A DNA stretch of 64,000 nucleotides, from contig CAXSAX010000017.1 in assembly GCA_964235495.1 (NCBI GenBank), forward strand, positions 15,960 to 79,959. The letters run 5' to 3'. Under the pieces are notes generated by a model. It was given only the letters and a program-made list of their open reading frames with translations. It was not told where the DNA came from and searched no databases. Below, one piece after another: positions 14,418 through 22,581 of this stretch. The first letter of the stretch is position 1. Every line of letters begins with the position of its first letter. Made by a program: the position numbers and the translations under genes. This DNA comes from LMUY01 sp964235495. GTDB lineage: Bacteria > Pseudomonadota > Alphaproteobacteria > Acetobacterales > Acetobacteraceae.

Positions 14418-15815
14418 GTGAGCCGCGCCCTGATCGGCCGCACGGTGCGCCGCATCCGGCTGGAGCAGGGCCTGACGCAGCAGGTGCTGGCGGTGCGGCT
14501 CGGCATCTCGGCGAGCTACCTGAACCTGATCGAGCACGACCAGCGCAACGTCACCGCCTCCCTGCTCATCAAGCTGGCCGAAATCCTGCGCATGGACCTG
14601 GCCGCCCTGTCCGGCACGTCGGAGCGGCAGCTGGAGGTGGGGCTGCGCGAGGTGTTCGCCGACCCGATGCTGGCCGCCGAGCCGGTGCCGGACCCGGAGG
14701 TGGCCGCGCTGGCCGCCGGCAACCCGAACGCGGCGCGCGCCATCCTGGCGCTGTACCGCGCCTGGCGCGTGGCGCGGGAGGATTCGAGCGGCATCGCGCT
14801 GCCCTCCGGCCGCCGCCTGCTGCTGCCCAACGAGGAGGCGCGGGACCTGTTCAACGACCGCGGCAACCACTTCCCCGAGCTGGAGACGGCGGCCGAGGCG
14901 CTGGTGGGGCACCTGGGCGCCAGCCCGGCCGAGACCAACCACGCCATCGCCGAGCGCCTGCGCCGCCACCACGGCCTGGTGGTGCGGGTCGGCCCGCTGG
15001 AGGGCGCGCTGCGCCGCTACGAGCCGGCGGACCGCGTGCTCACCCTGTCCGAGCAGCTGCCACGGGAGAGCCGCGGCTTCCACATGGCGTTCCAGATCAT
15101 GCTGCTGGAAGCGCGCGACGCCGTGGAGGCGGTGCTGGAGAGCGCCGCGCCCAGCACGGCGGAGGCGGCGCAGCTGATCCGCATCGGCCTGCTGAACTAC
15201 GCCGCCGGCGCCGTGCTGATGCCGTACGCCGCCTTCGCCAGCACCGCGCGGGAGCTGCGGCACGACGTGGAGGCGGTGGCGCGGCGCTTCGGCGTGTCGT
15301 TCGAGCAGGCGTGCCATCGCCTGTCCTCCTTGCAGCGCCCGACCCAGCGCGGCGTCCCGTTCTTCTTCCTGCGCATCGACCCGGCGGGCAACGTCAGCAA
15401 GCGGTTCTCCGGCGCCGGCTTCCCGTTCGCGCGGTTCGGCGGCTCCTGCCCGCGCTGGGTGGTGCACGGCGCGCACGCGACGCCGGGCCTGCTGCAGGTG
15501 CAGGTGGCGCAGCTGCCGGACGGCGCCGCCTTCTTATGCTTCGCCCGCAGCGTGACGGGGGTGGCCAGCGCGTGGGGCGAGCCGCCGCCGGTGCACGTGG
15601 TGGCCATGGGATGCGACGTGGCGAACGCGCCGGAGCTGGTCTATGCCGATCGGCTGGACCTCGCCTCGGCCGCCGTCGGCATCGGACTGTCCTGCCGCCT
15701 GTGCGACCGGGCGCATTGCCGCAGCCGGGCGTTTCCGCCGCTGGAACACCGGCTGGCGCTGGACCCGCACACCGCGAGTGACAGCCCGTACCGCTTCGCG
15801 CCGGCGCGGCCATGA
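14418..15815 (+). CDS. ScfR/RamB-type XRE-family transcriptional regulator
   Basis: The 465-residue protein has an N-terminal XRE helix-turn-helix (VRRIRLEQGLTQQVLAVRLG, then SYLNLIEHDQRNVT). A central region follows that, in relatives, is a DUF955/IrrE-like domain, though the zinc-site HExxH is degraded here. The conserved C-terminal domain begins FFFLRIDPAGNVSKRF and contains a Cys-rich end (CRLCDRAHCRSRAFPP). Relatives control acetate, propionate or short-chain acyl-CoA metabolism genes. The start is GTG 14418 without a clear ribosome binding site. No acyl-CoA gene is adjacent; the nearest downstream gene is the inositol-phosphate synthase, 196 bases away. Confidence 0.82.
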   Translation: MSRALIGRTVRRIRLEQGLTQQVLAVRLGISASYLNLIEHDQRNVTASLLIKLAEILRMDLAALSGTSERQLEVGLREVFADPMLAAEPVPDPEVAALAAGNPNAARAILALYRAWRVAREDSSGIALPSGRRLLLPNEEARDLFNDRGNHFPELETAAEALVGHLGASPAETNHAIAERLRRHHGLVVRVGPLEGALRRYEPADRVLTLSEQLPRESRGFHMAFQIMLLEARDAVEAVLESAAPSTAEAAQLIRIGLLNYAAGAVLMPYAAFASTARELRHDVEAVARRFGVSFEQACHRLSSLQRPTQRGVPFFFLRIDPAGNVSKRFSGAGFPFARFGGSCPRWVVHGAHATPGLLQVQVAQLPDGAAFLCFARSVTGVASAWGEPPPVHVVAMGCDVANAPELVYADRLDLASAAVGIGLSCRLCDRAHCRSRAFPPLEHRLALDPHTASDSPYRFAPARP

Positions 15816-15866
15816 TGGCGTCGTTTCGTTTACTTCGGTTTTATATCAGTGGTTAAGCCGACGCGC

Positions 15867-15880
15867 TCACAGCTCTGTGA
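15867..15880. promoter_or_regulatory. Inverted repeat TCACAG-CT-CTGTGA upstream of the cyclitol/YcaO cluster
   Basis: The region 15816-16011 between the regulator and the inositol-phosphate synthase gene is AT-rich for this genome at its left end (TTATATCAG). It holds TCACAGCTCTGTGA with perfect 6-base arms, and this overlaps a second inverted pair GTGAC-N9-GTCAC just downstream. It is a reasonable operator candidate for the following operon. I could not find a convincing -35/-10 pair. Confidence 0.4.
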
Positions 15881-16011
15881 CGCAGATACTGTCACGGCGC
15901 CGCAATCCCGCCCCGGTTCCGCGGCTTAACAAGCTCCGGCCTCCGGCCTATGTCACCCCCATGCCGGCCCGCATTCCTGCATGGCCGGCGAACGCAAGAA
16001 GAGAACCCACC

Positions 16012-17217
16012 ATGCCAGATACCGGCCAGGACCCTTCCAGTACTGGACGGCACTTAGGTGTGCTCGTCGTAGGACTCGGGGGCGCCGTCGCCAGCACGGC
16101 CGCTGCCGGCATCGAGATGTTGCGCGCCGGGTCGAACGACCTGGCCGGCCTGCCGCTCGCCAACGTGGGCGTGGCCGGGCTCACGCCGTACCGCAACCTG
16201 CACTTCGCCGGGTGGGACCTGCACGGCGAGGACCTGGCCGAGGCGGTCAAGGAGCACCGCGTGCTCGACCGCGACCAGACGGACATGGTCGAGGCACCGC
16301 TGTCGCGGATGAAGCCGTGGCCGGCTGTCGGCAGCAAGGATTTCTGCAAAAACGTGGACGGCGACAACAAGCTCGTCGGCAGCCACCGCGACGCGGTTGA
16401 GCAAATTCGCGCCGACATCTGCAACTACCGCGAGACGTCGGGCGTGCGCAACGTGGTGATGGTCAATCTCGCCTCCGTCGAGCGCTGGCCGGACCTGACG
16501 CTGGAGGTGCTGCAATCCACCGCCGCCTTCGAGCGCGGCCTGGACGCCGGCGACCCGGCGATCAGCCCTGCCATGCTCTACGCCTACGCCGCCATCGTGG
16601 AGGGCGTGCCGTACGGCAACTTCACCCCAAGCCTGGCCGCCGACATCCCGGCGCTGACCCGGCTGGCGGACGAGCGCCAGGTGCCCGTGGCCGGCAAGGA
16701 CGGCAAGACCGGGCAGACCTTCATCAAGACGGTGCTGGCCCCGGCGTTCCGCTCCCGCTCGCTGTACGTGGAAGGCTGGTTCTCGACCAACATCCTCGGC
16801 AACCGCGACGGCCTGGCGCTCGACAACCCGGACAGCCTGCGCTCCAAGCTGAACACCAAGGGCAACGTGCTGGAGGATATCCTGGGCTACCCGGTGGAGG
16901 ACCACTTGGTGAACATCCAGTACTACAAGCCGCGCGGCGACAACAAGGAAGCCTGGGACAACATCGACCTGGTCGGCTTCATGGGCCAGAAGATGCAGAT
17001 GAAGGTGAACTTCCTCTGCCGCGACAGCATCCTGGCCGCCCCGCTGGTGATCGAGATCGCCCGCGTGCTGGACCTCGCCAAGCAGCGCGGCAAGGGCGGC
17101 ATCCAGGAGCAGCTCGGCATCTTCTTCAAGGCGCCGATGACCCCGGCCGGACGCCGCGAGGAGCACGCCTTCCCGGTGCAGGAGCGCAACCTGCTGGACT
17201 GGCTGGCCGCGGCCTGA
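16012..17217 (+). CDS. Inositol-3-phosphate (myo-inositol-1-phosphate) synthase
   Basis: The enzyme cyclises glucose 6-phosphate to inositol phosphate with transient NAD reduction. The 401-residue protein has the NAD-binding GLGGAVAST at residues 21-29, MVNLASVERWPDLT, PVAGKDGKTGQTFIKTVL (the catalytic-lysine region of the family), and NILGNRDGLALDNP. MKVNFLCRDSILAAPLVIE is also typical. ATG 16012 is preceded by AAGAAGAG. It is the first gene of a run of eight with stop/start overlaps or near-zero gaps, so it probably supplies the cyclitol core for that pathway. Confidence 0.92.
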   Translation: MPDTGQDPSSTGRHLGVLVVGLGGAVASTAAAGIEMLRAGSNDLAGLPLANVGVAGLTPYRNLHFAGWDLHGEDLAEAVKEHRVLDRDQTDMVEAPLSRMKPWPAVGSKDFCKNVDGDNKLVGSHRDAVEQIRADICNYRETSGVRNVVMVNLASVERWPDLTLEVLQSTAAFERGLDAGDPAISPAMLYAYAAIVEGVPYGNFTPSLAADIPALTRLADERQVPVAGKDGKTGQTFIKTVLAPAFRSRSLYVEGWFSTNILGNRDGLALDNPDSLRSKLNTKGNVLEDILGYPVEDHLVNIQYYKPRGDNKEAWDNIDLVGFMGQKMQMKVNFLCRDSILAAPLVIEIARVLDLAKQRGKGGIQEQLGIFFKAPMTPAGRREEHAFPVQERNLLDWLAAA

Positions 17218-18116
17218 TGGATGGCGGCCAACGCAGCGGGGTGGGTTCGCTCACCCCGCTGGCGGCGGAGCTGGGCGACCTCAAGCGCACCCGGGATGCA
17301 TCCTCGCCGGACAGCCTGGCGGTGCGCGCGTTCCGCCGGGCCTGGAGCCGCCTGGCCGCGGGAGAGGATGCCCGGACCGTCGCGCTGTCCACGGCGGCCA
17401 ATGCGCTGGCCGCGGCGCGGCTCGGCGGCATCGACCGGGCGGTGCTCGAAGCGGCCGGAACGCCGGACCCTGCCACTATCCTGCGCCGCAGCTTCGACGA
17501 GACTGCCGGCCCGGTCGCCCCCGCGCTGCGGGCCGCGCTGCGCAGCCACCTGGGCGGGCAAGCCAGCCCTGCCGCGGCGCCCGCCTTCGCCGAGGCACTC
17601 ATCCGCCAGCCCCGCGCCGGCGCCACCTGCCCCGGCAAGCCGCGCCTGGTGCTGGAGCCGCCGGAGAACCACGGCGATCACTGCCTGGTGGTGGCCGTGC
17701 TCGGCGTCGTACTCGCCGGGACTTATGGGGCTGACCCGGCGGTCGTGTTCGTGGCCGGCATGGCGCACCACCTGCACAACGCCCTGCTGCCCGATAGCGG
17801 GTTCGCCGGAGAAATCCTGCTCGGGGACGAGCTGGCCCCGCTGATGCGCCGCCTGTTCGAGCGCGAGCTGGCGACCCTGGCCCCGCCCGTCGCCGCCACC
17901 GTGCGGGCCGCCCTGGCCACCATCGGCGACGCCGCCACGCCGGAGGGCCGCGCCTTCAACGCCGCCGACGTGATGGACCGGGTGCTGCAGATGCGCCAGT
18001 ACGACCGGGTGGCGTCGTTCACCACCGCCCAGGCGCTCGACGACCTCGAATTGGTCCATGCCGGCCCGTTGCAGGCGTTCCACCAGTCGGTGCTGGCGGA
18101 GGCCGGCCTGCCGTGA
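17217..18116 (+). CDS. HD-superfamily protein with altered metal motif
   Basis: The 299-residue protein has a helical N-terminal half without a recognised family (ARTVALSTAANALAAARLGG). Its C-terminal half resembles HD phosphohydrolases: ENHGDHCLVVAV with H152 and H155, GMAHHLHNALLPDSGF with H184, H185, H187 and D193, and FNAADVMDRVLQMRQYDR near the end. The usual HD doublet reads HH here, so the metal site differs from standard HD phosphatases. It could be a phosphatase for inositol phosphate or, less likely, an HD-type oxygenase. ATG overlaps the previous stop (TGATG), indicating coupling. Function is inferred only from context. Confidence 0.72.
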   Translation: MDGGQRSGVGSLTPLAAELGDLKRTRDASSPDSLAVRAFRRAWSRLAAGEDARTVALSTAANALAAARLGGIDRAVLEAAGTPDPATILRRSFDETAGPVAPALRAALRSHLGGQASPAAAPAFAEALIRQPRAGATCPGKPRLVLEPPENHGDHCLVVAVLGVVLAGTYGADPAVVFVAGMAHHLHNALLPDSGFAGEILLGDELAPLMRRLFERELATLAPPVAATVRAALATIGDAATPEGRAFNAADVMDRVLQMRQYDRVASFTTAQALDDLELVHAGPLQAFHQSVLAEAGLP

Positions 18117-19234
18117 TGTTGCGCAGCCCTGTCACGCGGCGCGCATTGGCGCTGGAGGGCCACGCCCTGACGGCGGCCGGCGAGCGGTGGCCGGTGGTGG
18201 ACGGCATCGCCTTTCTGCGCGCCGACCGCCGCGCCCTGGCCGACGCCGCGCTGGCCCGGCTGGACGCGGGCGATGCGGAGGCGGCGCTGGTGCTGCTGCT
18301 GGGCGACCAGGACGGCTGGGCGCGCACCCCGCCGCCCTCCGAGGACGCCCGCCGCCAAGCGGTGCGCGAGCGGGATGCGCTGAGCTTCCGCCAGGCGATG
18401 GATCTGCTCGCCTTCGGCCCGGTCGGCACCTATTTCGCCCATCGCTGGTCGGACCCCACCTTCCTGTCCGGCCTGGCGCTCGCGCAGTCGTACTGGGGCG
18501 CGCCGCGCCTTGTGCTGGAGCTGGCGTGCGGCGCCGGGCACTTCCTGCGCGCCTTCGCCGGCCAGGCGGGCGAGGTGGTGGGCGGCGACCTGGTGTTCGC
18601 CAAGCTGTGGCTGGCCCGGCACTGGGTCGCCCCGGCAGCGACGCTGGTGTGCTTCGACGCCGCCGAGCCGTGGCCGTTCTCGGACCGGGCGGCGGACCTG
18701 CTGTTCTGCCATGACGCGTTCTACTTCCTGCCGGAAAAGCCGCGCGTGGCGGCCGAGATGCTGCGGGTGGCGACGCGGGTGCTGGTCGGCCACATGCACA
18801 ACGCCCTGGTGGACAACCTGTCCTCCGGCGCGCCGCTGGAGCCGGCCACCTACGCCGCCATGTTCCCCGCCCCCGACCTGTTCGACGACCGGGAGCTGAC
18901 GGCGGCCTTGCTGGAGGCGCGCACCCCGCGCAAGGCAAGCCTGGCGGAGCTGGCGGATGCGCCGGCGGTGGCGCTGGCGATGGGCACGGCAGCCCCGGGC
19001 CCGGCCGCCGGGCCGCTGACCGCGCCGCCCCCCGGCGCGCGGCTGCGGCGCAACCCGTTGTACGAAGCCGGCGCGATCCACTGGCCGTCCGAGCGCTACG
19101 AGCGGGAATACGGCCCGCTGGCGACCTACCCCGCGCGCACCGACGCGCCGGAAGCCGCCCTGGCCGGCGAGACCGCCGCCATCGACGCGCTCGCCCGCCG
19201 CCGGGTGCTGCTGGACCTGCCGGAGCGGTGGTGA
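18116..19234 (+). CDS. SAM-dependent methyltransferase with Trm112-like N terminus
   Basis: The first 40 residues (ERWPVVDGIAFLRADRR) look like the small Trm112-type domain that often precedes methyltransferases of secondary metabolism, although its cysteines are missing. The class I SAM motif VLELACGAGHFLRAF lies at residues 133-147. The acidic strand end GGDLVF and FCHDAFYFLPEKPR follow. The C-terminal third is unusual and ends in a region rich in charged residues. The start is ATG 18116 in a TGATG overlap; GTG 18113 is also in frame. The methyl acceptor is unknown; a cyclitol or sugar hydroxyl or amine is likely from context. Confidence 0.8.
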   Translation: MLRSPVTRRALALEGHALTAAGERWPVVDGIAFLRADRRALADAALARLDAGDAEAALVLLLGDQDGWARTPPPSEDARRQAVRERDALSFRQAMDLLAFGPVGTYFAHRWSDPTFLSGLALAQSYWGAPRLVLELACGAGHFLRAFAGQAGEVVGGDLVFAKLWLARHWVAPAATLVCFDAAEPWPFSDRAADLLFCHDAFYFLPEKPRVAAEMLRVATRVLVGHMHNALVDNLSSGAPLEPATYAAMFPAPDLFDDRELTAALLEARTPRKASLAELADAPAVALAMGTAAPGPAAGPLTAPPPGARLRRNPLYEAGAIHWPSERYEREYGPLATYPARTDAPEAALAGETAAIDALARRRVLLDLPERW

Positions 19235-20241
19235 GCATCCGCTGGGGCGTCGCCGGGTGCGGCTGGGTGGCGCGGGACTACGGCGCGCCGGCCATCGCCG
19301 CCTCGGCCAACGGCACGCTGGCGGCGCTGCACGATGTGTCGCCGGCCTCGCTGGCCCGCATGGCGGCGCTGTTCCCCGGCGCCGCGCCCCACGCCGACCC
19401 GGCCAGCTTCCTCGCCGCCATCGACGCCGTGTATGTCGCCTCCCCCAACGACGCCCACCGCCCCCTGGTGGAGGCCGCCGCCACCGCCGGGGTGCCGGTG
19501 CTGTGCGAGAAGCCGATGGCCACCACCCTGGCCGACGCCCGCGCCATGGTGGCCGCTTGCGAGCGCGCCCGCGTGCCCTACGCCACCGCGTTCGACCAGC
19601 GCTTCCACCCGGCGCACCAGCATTTGGCCGGGCTGGTGCGGGGCGGCGCGCTCGGCGCTATCACCGCCGTGCGAATCGCCTATTGCTGCTGGGTTGATGC
19701 CAACTTCCAGGGCGATAACTGGCGCATCGACCCGGCGCGCGCCGGCGGCGGGGCGCTGATGGACCTGGCGCCGCACGGGCTGGACCTGGCCTGCTTCCTG
19801 CTGGACGACCGGCTGACCGACATCGCCGCCCTGGGCCAGTCCCGCGTGCACGGCTATGCAGTGGAGGATGGCGCGATGCTGGTCGCCCGCACCGGGCGCG
19901 GCGTGCTGGTGCAGTTGCACGTCGCCTATAACTGCCCCGAGACGCTGCCGCGCCGCCGCCTGGAGGTGTTGGGCACCGCCGGGCAGGTGGTCGCCACCGA
20001 CACCATGGGCCAGACGCCGGGCGGCACGCTGCTGCACACGGACGCGGCCACCGGCCGCGCGGCGCTGCTGGACGTGCCCGGCGCGGACCGTTCGCCGTTC
20101 CTCAACCAGGTGGAGGCGTTCGCCGCGGCGCTGCTGGACGGCCAGCCCTTCCCGTTCCCGCCCGCGCACGACCTGCACGTCATGGAGCTGGTGCTGCGCG
20201 CCCAGCGCCAGGCACAGCCGGGGCTGTCGCATGCCGCCTGA
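19231..20241 (+). CDS. Gfo/Idh/MocA-family NAD(P)-dependent oxidoreductase
   Basis: This 336-residue dehydrogenase of the inositol-dehydrogenase/glucose-fructose oxidoreductase family has GVAGCGWVARD (dinucleotide fold, residues 6-16), the catalytic CEKPMA (K94), and GGGALMDLAPHGLDL with D177 and H181. These motifs match the catalytic set of inositol 2-dehydrogenases, and the cluster contains an inositol-phosphate synthase, so oxidation of a cyclitol to an inosose-type ketone is a reasonable proposal. GTG 19231 overlaps the methyltransferase stop as GTGA; GTG 19228 is also in frame. It overlaps the YcaO gene by 11 bases. Confidence 0.85.
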   Translation: MSIRWGVAGCGWVARDYGAPAIAASANGTLAALHDVSPASLARMAALFPGAAPHADPASFLAAIDAVYVASPNDAHRPLVEAAATAGVPVLCEKPMATTLADARAMVAACERARVPYATAFDQRFHPAHQHLAGLVRGGALGAITAVRIAYCCWVDANFQGDNWRIDPARAGGGALMDLAPHGLDLACFLLDDRLTDIAALGQSRVHGYAVEDGAMLVARTGRGVLVQLHVAYNCPETLPRRRLEVLGTAGQVVATDTMGQTPGGTLLHTDAATGRAALLDVPGADRSPFLNQVEAFAAALLDGQPFPFPPAHDLHVMELVLRAQRQAQPGLSHAA

Positions 20242-21754
20242 CCACCACCTGCCGCCCGACATGCCGGCCGCGGCGGCGGCCTACGTGGCCTCCATGCCGC
20301 CGGGCCGGGTGGAGCTGTTCAGCCTCGCGGCGTTGGACCGCACGGGCGTCGCCTGCTGGAACGCCATCTTTCTCAACGCGGACGGCACGCGGTTCCACGG
20401 CGTCACCCCGCACGGCGTCGGCTACGGCACCACGGACGCCGAGGCGATCATCGGCACCACGGGGGAGCTGGCCGAGGCGGTGCATTCCGCCGGCGCCATC
20501 GCCCGCTTCCCCCGCCGCACCGGCAGCTACGCCGCCCTGGCCGCCGAATTGGGCGCGTCCGCCATTGCCGACCCGCTGACGCTCTGCCTGCCCGCCGGCA
20601 GCCCGGTGGACCACGACACCCCCCTGGAATGGGTGCGCGCGCAACGCTGGCCCGGCGGCGGCGGCGTGCTGGTGCCGACGGAGATCGCCGCCTGCTCGGT
20701 GGGGGACCTCACGCCGGGCTACAAGCCGTTCATCACCCCCATCACCAACGGGCTCGGCGCCGGGCCGACGCTGGACTTCGCCATCGGCCATGGCCTGTGC
20801 GAGCTGCTGCAGCGCGACGGCAACGGCCTCGGCTTCCGCGCCATGGACCGCGGCATCGTGCTCGATTTTGGCGAAGGCGGGGGCGAGGACGGCCCGGCCG
20901 ACCCGCGCACCCGTGCCCTGCTCGCCCGGCTGCGGGAGCTGGGCATCGACGTGCTGCCCAAGTTCGCCTCCGACGAGTTCGGCGTCGCCAACGTGTATTG
21001 CGTGGGCGGCGAGCGGGACGCCGCGCCGCCGTTCCCCATCATGGTGACCGCCGCCGGGGAGGCGGCGTCGCTCGACCGGGAGCAGGCGCTGCGCAAGGCG
21101 CTGTTCGAGTTCGCCGCCGCGAGGGTGCGCAAGCGGTTCAGCCACGCGCCGCTGGCGGACATCGCCGCGGCGGTGCCGCCGGGCTACGTCGAGCGGTTCC
21201 GCGGCTACCACTCGCTGGACGGCGAGGAGAGCCGGGCGCTGCGGGCGATGACCGAGTGGTGCGCGGCGGACGCGCCGACCCTGCGCGGCCACTTGGCGGA
21301 CACCGTGCTGTCCCGCCAGGCCACCAAGCGGTTCGACGAGCTGCCGCGCTGGGACGGGCCGCTATCCGGCACCCTGCTGGTCGCCGAACTGGCCCGCCGC
21401 TTCGCCGCCGCCGGCATGGAGATTCTGTTCGTTGACTTCTCGCCGCCGAATGCCGGCGGCGTGCACGTGGTGAAGGCGATCGTGCCCGGGCTGGAGGTGG
21501 AGACCATGAGCTACCACCGCATCGGCGAGCGCGGGGTGCGCAAGCTGATGCGGCGAGGCTCGCCCCTGGCCGGCGTGGGCGCGCCGCCCGCCGGCGCCGC
21601 CCCGGTTCCCCTGCCCGCCGGTGCTGCGGAGCGGCTGGGCGGCCCGGCCTGGCTGGACGTGGCGGCGGTGGACCGCATCGTGGGGCCGCTCTATCCGCTG
21701 TACCGCGAGCCGGAGGTGCACCACGCCCCCCTGGTGATGGAGGCCCGGCGATGA
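20231..21754 (+). CDS. YcaO-family ATP-dependent backbone- or carboxyl-activating enzyme
   Basis: YcaO enzymes use ATP to phosphorylate amides and make azolines, thioamides or amidines. The 507-residue protein has GVGYGTTDAEAII and GELAEAVHS in the N-terminal half. Its ATP/Mg signature TNGLGAGPTLDFAIGHGLCE lies at residues 172-191 with R195 following, and the C-terminal segment FVDFSPPNAGGVHVVKAIVP is typical of the fold. It lacks the Pro-rich C terminus of azoline-forming members, and I see no precursor peptide, no TfuA and no SagB-type dehydrogenase nearby. A small-molecule substrate, as for the YcaO of 6-thioguanine synthesis, is inferred. It is coupled to both neighbours. Confidence 0.88.
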   Translation: MPPDHHLPPDMPAAAAAYVASMPPGRVELFSLAALDRTGVACWNAIFLNADGTRFHGVTPHGVGYGTTDAEAIIGTTGELAEAVHSAGAIARFPRRTGSYAALAAELGASAIADPLTLCLPAGSPVDHDTPLEWVRAQRWPGGGGVLVPTEIAACSVGDLTPGYKPFITPITNGLGAGPTLDFAIGHGLCELLQRDGNGLGFRAMDRGIVLDFGEGGGEDGPADPRTRALLARLRELGIDVLPKFASDEFGVANVYCVGGERDAAPPFPIMVTAAGEAASLDREQALRKALFEFAAARVRKRFSHAPLADIAAAVPPGYVERFRGYHSLDGEESRALRAMTEWCAADAPTLRGHLADTVLSRQATKRFDELPRWDGPLSGTLLVAELARRFAAAGMEILFVDFSPPNAGGVHVVKAIVPGLEVETMSYHRIGERGVRKLMRRGSPLAGVGAPPAGAAPVPLPAGAAERLGGPAWLDVAAVDRIVGPLYPLYREPEVHHAPLVMEARR

Positions 21755-22581
21755 GCCTGCGCTTCGCCTTCAACACCAACGGCGCGGCCCACCACCGGCT
21801 GGACGATGCGCTGACCCTGATCGCCGAGGCGGGCTACGACGGCGTGGCGCTCACGCTCGACATCCACCACCTCGACCCGTACGACCCGGACTTCCTGCTC
21901 AACACCCGCCATGTCGCGGCGAGGCTGCGGGCGCTGAGCCTGAGCTGCGTGGTGGAGACGGGCGCGCGCTTCCTGCTGGACCCCCGCGCCAAGCACGAGC
22001 CGACGCTGCTCACCGCCGACCCGGACGGCCGCGCCCGCCGGGTCGATTTCCTCACCCGCGCGCTGACGGTGGTGGCCGAGACGGGTGGCGAGGCGATGAG
22101 CTTCTGGGCCGGCGTGCCCAAGCCCGGCGTGACGCGCGAGCAGGCGCGCGGCTGGCTGCTGGAGGGCGTGGAGCAGGTGGTGCAGGTGGCGCAGGCGATG
22201 GGCGTCACCGCCGCGCTGGAGCCGGAGCCGGGAATGCTGGTCGAGACGGTGGACGACTGGCGGGCGCTCGGCGTGCCGGACCTGGCGCTGGCGCTCGACA
22301 CCGGGCACTGCCTCGTCACCGGCGAGCGGGACCCGGCGGCGGCGGTGGCGGAGTTCGCGGCCGTGCTCGGTACGGTGACGATCGAGGACATGCGGCGCGG
22401 CGCGCACGTCCACCTGCCGTTCGGCGAGGGCGACATGGACGTGCCCGGCGTGCTGCGGGCGTTGCAGACCATCGGGTTCGGCAAGCTGGTCTGCGTCGAG
22501 CTGTCCCGCGAGAGTCACCGGGCGGACCTGATGATCCCCGCCGCCCTGGCCGCGTTGCGCGCCGCCACCCCGAGCGGCTGA
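21751..22581 (+). CDS. Xylose-isomerase-like TIM-barrel sugar/cyclitol isomerase or epimerase
   Basis: The 276-residue protein belongs to the AP-endonuclease-2/xylose isomerase-like family that includes inosose dehydratase (IolE) and inosose isomerase (IolI). Candidate metal ligands fall at the usual strand ends: E157 in ALEPEPG, D183 and H186 in LALDTGH, H219/H221 in GAHVHLPFGEGDMD, and E250 in CVELSRESH. An isomerase, epimerase or dehydratase acting on an oxidised cyclitol would fit the adjacent dehydrogenase. The start overlaps the YcaO stop by 4 bases (ATGA). The precise reaction cannot be told from sequence. Confidence 0.82.
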   Translation: MSLRFAFNTNGAAHHRLDDALTLIAEAGYDGVALTLDIHHLDPYDPDFLLNTRHVAARLRALSLSCVVETGARFLLDPRAKHEPTLLTADPDGRARRVDFLTRALTVVAETGGEAMSFWAGVPKPGVTREQARGWLLEGVEQVVQVAQAMGVTAALEPEPGMLVETVDDWRALGVPDLALALDTGHCLVTGERDPAAAVAEFAAVLGTVTIEDMRRGAHVHLPFGEGDMDVPGVLRALQTIGFGKLVCVELSRESHRADLMIPAALAALRAATPSG

